Shown one piece after another: positions 15,781-22,296 of a stretch of 23,647 nt of DNA. Origin of the DNA: CAZUMH01 sp964621645 (GTDB lineage Bacteria > Zhuqueibacterota > QNDG01 > JAGLOF01); contig CAZUMH010000049.1 in assembly GCA_964621645.1 (NCBI GenBank), positions 1 to 23,647 on the forward strand, written 5' to 3'. Every line of letters starts with the position of its first letter. Position 1 is the stretch's first letter. The position numbers and the translations under genes are program-made. The notes under the pieces were generated by a model that saw only the letters and a program-made list of their open reading frames with translations, was not told where the DNA came from and searched no databases.

Positions 15781-16469
15781 GGATTTTTATCACAGAGAGC
15801 GGCCAGAGCCGTTTTTTTGTTGCTGAAATCATCCAGAACTGCATCCGGATGCGCCGCTTCCAGCTCGGTGCGGCTGTGGATACCGGTGGCAACGGCAACA
15901 GTTTTAACCCCGTGAGTTCGGGCGCAATGGACATCACGGGGCGTATCCCCGATGACCACCAGGGAAGAGAGCGTTACTCTCTGCTTCAACAGCTCTGAGA
16001 AACGGCGCCGGGCGAAGGGAACCAGATCCTGTCTGCGGGGAGAGTCGTCTGCGTAGGCACCGGTGAGGAAAAAGGAATCGATCCCGAAATGACGCAGTTT
16101 AATTTCGGCACTGCGATGATAGTTGCCTGTGAGCAGGCCCAGCAGACAGCCCGGCCTGCGCTGCAGGACGAAAAGGAGGTCCTTGACACCCGGACAGAGC
16201 CCCTTGCCGGGACGGTCCTGCTTGATCTCTTCTTCCAGGTACTGAAAGTATTTCTCTCTCAGGAGACGTTCATTCTCTCTGTTGGCCGGGAGGCCGTGCT
16301 TGGACAGGACCTCCAGAAAAATTTCAGGATCGGTGCGGCCCATCATGGGGATACCGGTAAAACCGTCCTCAATGTCAAAGAGAGTCCACAGAGCCTTTTC
16401 CATTGAGCAGCGGCCTGCTCCTCCGGTACGAATCAGGGTGCCGTCGATGTCGAAGAGAAGAATGGTCAA
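15777..16469 (-). CDS. HAD-family hydrolase, phosphoglycolate-phosphatase-like
   Basis: 230 residues, cytoplasmic. HAD motif I is FDIDGTL (nucleophile D7, acid D9), motif II is LLTGN (T114) and motif IV is VVIGDTPRDV (D175, D179). The helical cap after motif I (RCSMEKALWTLFDIEDGF ... MMGRTDPEI) is the C1 cap of the Gph/PGPase-like subfamily. The substrate is a small phosphate ester but cannot be specified; many such proteins act in metabolite repair. The start is a TTG at 16469 with GGGAGA 6 bases upstream on the minus strand; no ATG is available near the conserved N-terminus. It is divergent from the M14 peptidase gene. Confidence 0.88.
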   Translation of the reverse strand: MTILLFDIDGTLIRTGGAGRCSMEKALWTLFDIEDGFTGIPMMGRTDPEIFLEVLSKHGLPANRENERLLREKYFQYLEEEIKQDRPGKGLCPGVKDLLFVLQRRPGCLLGLLTGNYHRSAEIKLRHFGIDSFFLTGAYADDSPRRQDLVPFARRRFSELLKQRVTLSSLVVIGDTPRDVHCARTHGVKTVAVATGIHSRTELEAAHPDAVLDDFSNKKTALAALCDKNP

Positions 16470-16639
16470 CGGATTTCTCCCATAACTGGTGGAACGGAAT
16501 TATTATCCCGCCTTCCTATAATGTAAAAAAGAGAAAAGCCAGGGAAAAGACTTTTTTATTGGATTAGTTCGTCTCAACAACATTGAGGATTGAAATTGAA
16601 AGAGCTCTGTCCCCTTAATAAAAAAACGCTGCCCTATCC

Positions 16640-16659
16640 GGCAATAATTTTGTATATTA
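16640..16659 (+). promoter_or_regulatory. AT-rich promoter-like motif upstream of the M14 peptidase
   Basis: GGCAATAATTTTGTATATTA, 45 bases before the ATG, recurs with one gap and one change at 19440-19458 before the mutase operon. It contains TATATT (16653-16658) as a possible -10. The corresponding -35 is poor by sigma70 rules, so this may reflect the promoter preference of the host's own sigma factor. Confidence 0.4.
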
Positions 16660-16703
16660 TATCCTCTGCATCCTTTATCCAACTATCCCAGGAGGTGCTT
16701 TTT

Positions 16704-19292
16704 ATGAAATCCCCGCGATTTCTTTTTCGTATTATGCCCCTGCTTTTACTGGCGGTCGGGCTGTCCGCCCAGACTCAACAACCCCGCTCCCCGGAGAATT
16801 ATTTTGGATTTCCCATCGGCAGCGACCGGAAGCTGATCGGCTGGAATGAAATTGTCGAGTATTTTAACTATCTGGACAATAATTCCCCCCGGGTTCAGGT
16901 GAGAGAACTGGGGAAGACCACCCAGGGCCGCCCCTTCCTGGTGTCCATTTTCTCCTCCCCGCAAAACCTTGAGCATCTCTCCCGTTATCAGGAAATCCAG
17001 AAAGAGCTGGCCAATCCCTATACACTCCCGCAGCAGGAGGCCGAAAGACTGGCGGAGGAGGGGAAGGCGGTCATCCTGCTCAGCTTCAATATACACTCCA
17101 CCGAAATAGCCTCCAGTCAGGAATCGGTTGAGCTGGCCTGGGAGCTGGCCACCGCGGAAAATGAGCGGATAAAAAAGATTCTGGACAATGTCATTATTCT
17201 GATGATTCCCTCCATGAATCCCGACGGCCAGCAGATGGTTACGGATTGGTACAGAAAATGGGTGGGCACTCCTTACGAGGGGTGCAGTCTGCCCTGGATC
17301 TATCATTATTATGCCGGGCATGATAATAACCGGGACCTGTTCATGTTCAATCTGGTTGAAAGCCGTTATGCCGCCCGGGTGCTCTACCAGGAATGGTTCC
17401 CGGAGATCGTCTATGATCAGCACCAGATGGGATCCAGCGGTCCGAGACTGTTCCTGCCGCCCTATTCGGATCCGATCAATCTTAACGTTCCCACTGAATT
17501 AATGGCCTCGGTCAATATGGCCGGTCAGCATATGATATCCGATATGTACAAGCAGGGATTCACCGGAGTTACCTCGGATATGGGATTCAACGCCTATTTC
17601 GAAGGCACCATGTCCAAGACACCTCTCTGGCATAACATGGTGGGAATTCTTTCGGAAATGGCCAGCGCCCGCATTGCCACACCCATCTTTCTGCCTCGCG
17701 GCAGTCTGGGTGACTGGGGACCCGAAAGGGCCCGCTACAGCAACCGCACCGAGCATCTGAAGCCCTGGCCCGGAGGCTGGTGGCGCCTGCGGAACATCAT
17801 CGATTATGAGAAAGCGGCCTCCTATTCGATCCTCGATCTGGCCGCCACGTATAAAAAGAAATTCATGCTGGATTTTTACAGCCTCAACCGAAAATCGATC
17901 CAGCGGGGCAGGACGGATCCACCCTTTGCCTATCTTATCCCGCCGGATCAGCGTGATCCTGGCTCTGCGGAGGAGATGCTGAAACGGCTGCGGTTTAACG
18001 GGATTAAGATCTATAGAATTCAAGAAGCATTGACGCAGAACGGGATTACGTATCCGGCCGGGAGCGTTATCATCCCCCTGGCCCAGCCGTGCCGTCCCTG
18101 CATCAAGGATCTGTTTGAGTACCAGAAGTACCCCGATTTGAAAGCCTATCCCGGCGGACCGCCCCTGCGGCCCTATGATTTTGCCGGCTGGAGCCTGCCG
18201 CTGCAGATGGGAGTCAGGTTTGTTGAAATGGACCAGCCCATTACGGTGAATCTCGCGGAAACGGATGATTTTTCCTTTACCCATCCGCAGGCTCTCAGGC
18301 AGGCGGCGGCCTATTTCTTTTCCAGGAGCAATAATAACTCCTACGGCCTGGTTAACGATTTGATTAAACGGGGTGTTCCTGTTTCCTGGTTTGATCAGGA
18401 TTTTTCCACAGAAAAAGGGAGAATCAAACAGGGAACCTTCCTGGTGAGGGGTGATGGGAATAAAAGGGAGATCCTGAGTGACCTGTCCCGGAAATGGGAG
18501 GTGAAGATTGAAAGCGGGGATTTCCCTGAAAAGGCGGCTCTCTCCAGCCTGAACCGGCTGCGAATCGGCATATACCAGCCCTGGACCGCCAGTATTGATG
18601 AGGGCTGGACCAGGCTGGTGCTGGACATGTATGGATTCGGTTACAAGGTCCTCCATAACGAAGACATCAAAAAAGGGAGGCTGACAAATCTTGATGCTGT
18701 TATTCTGCCCAGTCTCGGAGTGACCAGTCTGATAAACGGCAGGAGTGCCGGATCCCGGCCGGGCTCTCCGGCCACACCGCCGGTGTATCAGGGAGGCATC
18801 GGCAAGGAAGGATCAGATGCGTTGCAGAAATTCGTCCGGAACGGTGGCACCCTGGTCGCCATCGGCGGCAGCTGCGGATTTGCCTGGAAGGAGCTGCGTC
18901 TGCCGGTGCGGGATGTCCTGGAAAATGTCGACAGTAAACGTTTTTTCGTTCCGGGATCACTCCTGAAGATATCCCTGGATACCACAGATCCCCTTGCCTT
19001 CGGCATGCCCGAAGAGACGGCGATACGTTTCTATAACCATCCGGTGATGCGCCTGTTACCTTACGACAGAGAGTCCCGTGCCGTGGGCTTTTATAAGGAT
19101 GAGAATCCTCTCCTCTCCGGATGGCTCATCGGGCCCGAGCTGCTGGCCGGGCACACGGCCCTGGCGGCAGTCCCGCTTCAGAATGGCAGGGTGGTATTGT
19201 TCGGCTTCGGCGTTCAGTCCAGGGCCCAAACCTTCGGAACATTCAAGCTGCTTTTCAACGCTCTCCTGACCAGCGCGGTTGTAAAAGAGTAA
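16704..19292 (+). CDS. Secreted M14-family zinc metallopeptidase
   Basis: 862 residues from the ATG at 16704 (AGGAGG at 16690-16695, 8 bases upstream). An in-frame TTG at 16590 would read through promoter sequence. The signal peptide is MKSPRFLFRIMPLLLLAVGLSA. The peptidase domain has the zinc ligands H131 and E134 (NIHSTEIASSQ) and H240 (YDQHQMGSSG). NPDG is at 172-175, HDNNRD at 206-211 carries the substrate-binding Arg, and Glu318 (ILSEMASAR) is a candidate catalytic Glu. The C-terminal part (about 620-862: RIGIYQPW, YKVLHNEDI, LDAVILPSLG, FVRNGGTLVAIG) looks like the glutamine-amidotransferase-like domain typical of this long exported M14 subfamily. It probably degrades peptides outside the cytoplasm. 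It is a single-gene unit followed by two hairpins. Confidence 0.92.
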   Translation: MKSPRFLFRIMPLLLLAVGLSAQTQQPRSPENYFGFPIGSDRKLIGWNEIVEYFNYLDNNSPRVQVRELGKTTQGRPFLVSIFSSPQNLEHLSRYQEIQKELANPYTLPQQEAERLAEEGKAVILLSFNIHSTEIASSQESVELAWELATAENERIKKILDNVIILMIPSMNPDGQQMVTDWYRKWVGTPYEGCSLPWIYHYYAGHDNNRDLFMFNLVESRYAARVLYQEWFPEIVYDQHQMGSSGPRLFLPPYSDPINLNVPTELMASVNMAGQHMISDMYKQGFTGVTSDMGFNAYFEGTMSKTPLWHNMVGILSEMASARIATPIFLPRGSLGDWGPERARYSNRTEHLKPWPGGWWRLRNIIDYEKAASYSILDLAATYKKKFMLDFYSLNRKSIQRGRTDPPFAYLIPPDQRDPGSAEEMLKRLRFNGIKIYRIQEALTQNGITYPAGSVIIPLAQPCRPCIKDLFEYQKYPDLKAYPGGPPLRPYDFAGWSLPLQMGVRFVEMDQPITVNLAETDDFSFTHPQALRQAAAYFFSRSNNNSYGLVNDLIKRGVPVSWFDQDFSTEKGRIKQGTFLVRGDGNKREILSDLSRKWEVKIESGDFPEKAALSSLNRLRIGIYQPWTASIDEGWTRLVLDMYGFGYKVLHNEDIKKGRLTNLDAVILPSLGVTSLINGRSAGSRPGSPATPPVYQGGIGKEGSDALQKFVRNGGTLVAIGGSCGFAWKELRLPVRDVLENVDSKRFFVPGSLLKISLDTTDPLAFGMPEETAIRFYNHPVMRLLPYDRESRAVGFYKDENPLLSGWLIGPELLAGHTALAAVPLQNGRVVLFGFGVQSRAQTFGTFKLLFNALLTSAVVKE

Positions 19293-19301
19293 TAAAAATA
19301 T

Positions 19302-19334
19302 CACCCTGACAGGGTCCTGGACCCTGTCAGGGTG
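19302..19334. repeat. REP-like palindromic element, copy 2
   Basis: A perfect 15-bp stem CACCCTGACAGGGTC (19302-19316), loop CTG, and the complementary arm (19320-19334). Its last 27 bases correspond to the element at 15334-15360. It starts 10 bases after the M14 stop. It is not followed by a T-run, so it may stabilise the mRNA 3' end more than terminate transcription. Confidence 0.65.
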
Positions 19335-19352
19335 TGATACTGACTATCACCG

Positions 19353-19379
19353 TGCCGGGGACCTTCGATGTCCCCGGCA
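19353..19379. repeat. Second hairpin after the M14 peptidase gene
   Basis: TGCCGGGGAC (19353-19362) pairs perfectly with GTCCCCGGCA (19370-19379) around a 7-base loop. Together with the hairpin at 19302-19334 it fills the gap before the mutase operon. There is no adjacent T-run; a run TTCTTTTC appears about 17 bases later. Termination is possible but not typical. Confidence 0.55.
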
Positions 19380-19439
19380 TATCCGGTATTCCTGCATTCT
19401 TTTCTTGTGCTCAAAATATGAAAAATCATTTGGTTTGAG

Positions 19440-19458
19440 GGCAAAATTTTGTACATTA
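19440..19458 (+). promoter_or_regulatory. AT-rich promoter-like motif upstream of the mutase operon
   Basis: GGCAAAATTTTGTACATTA, the counterpart of 16640-16659, 55 bases before the mutase ATG. TACATT (19452-19457) is the likely -10 and TTGGTT (19430-19435), 16 bases before it, a weak -35. Confidence 0.4.
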
Positions 19459-19513
19459 AGCGGCAATCTTGCAGGTCAGTGTAATGCTTGATTTTTAAGG
19501 AGCAACAAAGGAT

Positions 19514-21187
19514 ATGAGTAAAAAAGAGAAGCTGGATCGGGAATTGCGGGATTGGCAAGAGAAAGAACTGAAAGATGCACTGGACCAATTCCCCGAAAGA
19601 AAGGAAACGTTTGCGACCAGTTCCTGGATGGAGGCCGAGCGTGTCAGCCTGCCGTCCTTTCCGGACGAAGATGACTATCTGAACAAACAAGGACTGCCGG
19701 GCCGCTATCCCTTCACCCGGGGAGTGCAGCCCACTATGTACCGGGGACGTTTCTGGACCATGCGCCAGTACGCCGGATTCGGCACTGCCGAGGAATCCAA
19801 TCAGCGCTACAAATACCTGCTGGAACAGGGACAGACCGGCCTCTCGGTGGCCTTCGATCTTCCCACCCAGATCGGCTACGACTCCGATGATGAGCATTCC
19901 ATCGGCGAAGTGGGAAAGGTAGGTGTCGCCATAGACTCTCTGGATGACATGGAGACCCTTTTCAAGGGCATTCCTTTAGACCGGGTCTCCACTTCCATGA
20001 CCATCAACGCGCCGGCGGCAGTACTGCTGGCTTTTTACATTGCCGTGGGGGAGAAGCAGGGAATCTCATCCAAGGATCTGCGCGGCACGATCCAAAACGA
20101 CATCCTCAAGGAATACATAGCCCGGGGGACCTATATCTTTCCACCCGCGCCCTCTCTGCGGCTGATCACCAATATCTTTGAATTCTGTTCCCGCGAGGTC
20201 CCCAAATGGAATTCGATCAGTATTTCCGGCTACCATATTCTCGAGGCCGGATCCACTGCGGTGCAGGAGGTGGCTTTCACCCTGGCGGACGGGATCGCCT
20301 ATATAAAAGCGGCCCTGGAGGCCGGCCTTGATGTCGATCGTTTCGGAGGACGGCTTTCCTTCTTTTTCAATGCTCATAACGATCTATTGGAAGAAGTGGC
20401 CAAGTTCCGGGCCGCCCGCCGTATCTGGGCCAGGGTGATGAAAGAGAAATTCGGGGCAAAAAATCCAAAATCAATGATGCTGCGCTTCCATACTCAGACG
20501 GGCGGCAGCACCTTGACAGCCCAGCAGCCGGACAACAATATTGTGCGGGTGGCCATACAGACCCTGGCCGCGGTTCTGGGCGGTACTCAGAGCCTGCACA
20601 CCAATTCCCGGGACGAGGCACTCGGCCTTCCCACGGAAGATTCGGTGCGCATCGCCCTGCGCACCCAGCAGATCGTGGCCCACGAATCGGGCGTGACCAA
20701 TACCATCGATCCCCTTGCCGGGTCCTATTATCTGGAATCCCTCACCGACAAAATCGAGAAAGAGGCGGAGGAATATATCAACCGTATCGAGAAGATGGGC
20801 GGGATGGTTCAGGCCATCGACAAAGGATACATCCAGATGGAGATCCAGGATGCGGCGTACCGGGCCCAGCGGGAGATCGAGTCGGGTGAACGGGTTGTCG
20901 TCGGCGTAAATAAGTTCGCTATAGAGGAAGAACCGCCCGGCGATATTTTAAAGGTGGATCCATCCTTGCGGGAGCGGCAGATCGAGAGGATTCATCAGAT
21001 TAAGACGTCGAGAAGCAAGACCGCGGTAGATGAAAAACTGGGTGCTTTGGCTCAGGGGGCCGATCGTAATGACGTGAACCTGATGCCGCTCATCATCGAG
21101 GCGGCGCGGGAGTACGCGACGCTGGGTGAGATCTGCGGAGTGTTGCGGCGGGCCTTCGGTGAATATCAGGAGTCTATCGTTCTTTAA
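19514..21187 (+). CDS. mcmA1: Methylmalonyl-CoA mutase, catalytic (large) subunit
   Basis: 557 residues: the TIM-barrel substrate domain only, as in organisms with a split mutase; the B12 domain is the next gene. It interconverts L-methylmalonyl-CoA and succinyl-CoA. Diagnostic residues: TMYRGRFWTMRQYAGF with Tyr86 (Tyr89 in the Propionibacterium enzyme), KEYIARGTYIFPP with Arg204 (Arg207), and SISGYHILEAG with His241 (His244). Having Tyr-Arg at these positions, not Phe-Gln, favours methylmalonyl-CoA over isobutyryl-CoA. GLSVAFDLPTQIGYDSD and TQTGGSTLTAQQPDNNIVRVA are also family hallmarks. AAGGAG (19497-19502) lies 11 bases before the ATG and AAAGGA lies immediately before it, so initiation may not be maximal. 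It is the first gene of the propionyl/succinyl-CoA operon. Confidence 0.96.
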   Translation: MSKKEKLDRELRDWQEKELKDALDQFPERKETFATSSWMEAERVSLPSFPDEDDYLNKQGLPGRYPFTRGVQPTMYRGRFWTMRQYAGFGTAEESNQRYKYLLEQGQTGLSVAFDLPTQIGYDSDDEHSIGEVGKVGVAIDSLDDMETLFKGIPLDRVSTSMTINAPAAVLLAFYIAVGEKQGISSKDLRGTIQNDILKEYIARGTYIFPPAPSLRLITNIFEFCSREVPKWNSISISGYHILEAGSTAVQEVAFTLADGIAYIKAALEAGLDVDRFGGRLSFFFNAHNDLLEEVAKFRAARRIWARVMKEKFGAKNPKSMMLRFHTQTGGSTLTAQQPDNNIVRVAIQTLAAVLGGTQSLHTNSRDEALGLPTEDSVRIALRTQQIVAHESGVTNTIDPLAGSYYLESLTDKIEKEAEEYINRIEKMGGMVQAIDKGYIQMEIQDAAYRAQREIESGERVVVGVNKFAIEEEPPGDILKVDPSLRERQIERIHQIKTSRSKTAVDEKLGALAQGADRNDVNLMPLIIEAAREYATLGEICGVLRRAFGEYQESIVL

Positions 21188-21230
21188 ATGATATCCGGAT
21201 TGAAAGTCCGGTATACGTGAGGAAGTCTAC

Positions 21231-21638
21231 ATGCCCAAGATATTGCGCGTTCTTATCGGCAAACCCGGCCTGGATGGTCATGATCGGGGTGCGAAGTATG
21301 TGGCCCGAGCCCTTAAAGACGAGGGATATGAAGTAATCTACACCGGGATTCGCCAGTCACCGGAGGCGATCGCCCGGGCGGCGGTCCAGGAAGATGTGGA
21401 TTTTGTGGGATTGAGCCTGCTCTCCGGAGCCCATAATGAACTCTTCCCGGCGGTGGTGGATAAACTGAGAGAGCAGGGAGGGGATGGCATTATTGTTTTC
21501 GGCGGAGGGGTGATCCCTCAGGATGATATTCCTTTTCTCAAGGAAAGGGGAGTGGAGGCCGTGTTTACACCAGGCACTCCGATAAAAAGCGTTACTGAAT
21601 TTATCGAAAATAACCGGGAACGGGCGGAGAGTCGATGA
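21231..21638 (+). CDS. mcmA2: Methylmalonyl-CoA mutase, B12-binding (small) subunit
   Basis: 135 residues, a stand-alone cobalamin-binding Rossmann domain. The base-off/His-on signature D15-x-H17-x-x-G20 is in KPGLDGHDRGAKYVARAL, with the downstream SLLSGAH and FGGGVIPQDD motifs; His17 is the lower axial ligand to cobalt. It pairs with the catalytic subunit 43 bases upstream to form the active enzyme. TGAGGAAG lies just before the ATG. Its TGA overlaps the ATG of the meaB remnant (ATGA, 21635-21638), a relic of translational coupling. Confidence 0.95.
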   Translation: MPKILRVLIGKPGLDGHDRGAKYVARALKDEGYEVIYTGIRQSPEAIARAAVQEDVDFVGLSLLSGAHNELFPAVVDKLREQGGDGIIVFGGGVIPQDDIPFLKERGVEAVFTPGTPIKSVTEFIENNRERAESR

Positions 21639-21836
21639 ATCCGGCCCGCCGGATGCTGATGAGTGATTCTCCGGCAGCAGCCCGCGCTGGGATCGGCAGT
21701 GATAACAGGCACCCGGCAAAAACGGAGCTCCTGGACGATATTACACCCAATCGGAGCCCGGCCTGCGGTCCGGGGCATTACCGGTCCAGCAGGGGCGGGG
21801 AGATTCAGCGAGGCGCCGGAAATCCTCAGCGGATGA
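21635..21836 (+). pseudogene. meaB: Decayed meaB (mutase-associated GTPase chaperone) remnant
   Basis: From the ATG at 21635 the frame gives MNPARRMLMSDSPAAARA ... NRHPAKTELLDD, matching the conserved N-terminal helices of MeaB/ArgK GTPases (RxLxxDxxAxAR ... ExxxPxxxELL). At about 21740 the homology moves to the other frame, reading LHPIGARPAVRGITGPAGAG (21741-21800), equivalent to the MeaB LYPHTGRAxxxGITGPPGAGKS segment. The essential Walker A Lys-Ser is replaced by Arg-Phe. The frame then goes FSEAPEILSG and stops at 21834; this resembles the downstream MeaB motif FSGGAILGD, suggesting that the roughly 30 intervening residues were deleted. The remaining 250 or so residues are absent. meaB often sits at this place in mutase operons, where its product protects and reloads the B12 cofactor. 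The unbroken 69-codon frame (21635-21844) is therefore not a new gene. Confidence 0.62.
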
Positions 21837-21879
21837 TACATTGATTGATCGATCCAATGATATAGGAGATGGAAAGAAA

Positions 21880-22296
21880 ATGATAGAGAAGTTAAGCCAT
21901 ATCGGCATTGCCGTGAAATCTCTGGAGGAGCGCATCCCCTTCTATCGCGACGTGCTGGGTCTCGAGGAAGTCGGAAGAGACGAAGTGCCCGGCCAGGGAG
22001 TGCGGGTGGCCATGTTCAAGGTGGGACGGGTGAATATTGAACTGCTTGAGCCGACGGATCCCAACAGCACGATCGCCCGTTTTCTGGAGAGCAGCGGCGA
22101 GGGGCTGCACCATCTGGCCTTCCAGACGGATAATGTGGACGGGGAACTGGAGAGACTGGAAGCCGAGGGAGTTAAATTGATTGACCAGAAACCGCGGGCG
22201 GGAGCTCACGGCACCAGGATTGCCTTCCTCCATCCGAAATCCACCGGTAAAGTTCTCATGGAACTCTGCCAGCCGGGAGGTAAACACGATGAGTAG
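21880..22296 (+). CDS. mce: Methylmalonyl-CoA epimerase
   Basis: 138 residues, the typical length. It interconverts the (R)- and (S)-epimers of methylmalonyl-CoA, linking the carboxylase to the mutase. The VOC-fold metal site is visible: SHIGIAV (His7), GLHHLAF (His77/His78) and VLMELCQ (Glu128), with FYRDVLGL and KVGRVNIELLEP between. The ATG at 21880 is chosen because the conserved protein begins right there (MIEKLSHIGIAV) and AGGAGATGGAAAG lies just upstream; a TTG at 21841 would add 13 unrelated residues. The stop overlaps the pccB start by 8 bases. Confidence 0.95.
   Translation: MIEKLSHIGIAVKSLEERIPFYRDVLGLEEVGRDEVPGQGVRVAMFKVGRVNIELLEPTDPNSTIARFLESSGEGLHHLAFQTDNVDGELERLEAEGVKLIDQKPRAGAHGTRIAFLHPKSTGKVLMELCQPGGKHDE

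Noticed and set aside
16517..16522. TATAAT as a plus-strand promoter -10 for the M14 gene
   Set aside because: No -35-like hexamer at 16-18 bases upstream and nearly 190 bases from the start codon; the motif at 16640-16659 is a better candidate.
16590..16703. Extended N-terminus of the M14 peptidase from the TTG at 16590
   Set aside because: The extension would precede a complete signal peptide and read through promoter-like sequence; ATG 16704 has an AGGAGG at good spacing.
17499..18656. 385-codon open frame on the minus strand
   Set aside because: Antisense to the M14 metallopeptidase, with no recognisable motifs; a by-product of codon bias in the real gene.
21635..21844. A novel 69-residue protein gene between mcmA2 and mce
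   Set aside because: The first half matches the MeaB N-terminus and the second half is the wrong frame of a MeaB P-loop, so it is better explained as a frameshifted remnant.
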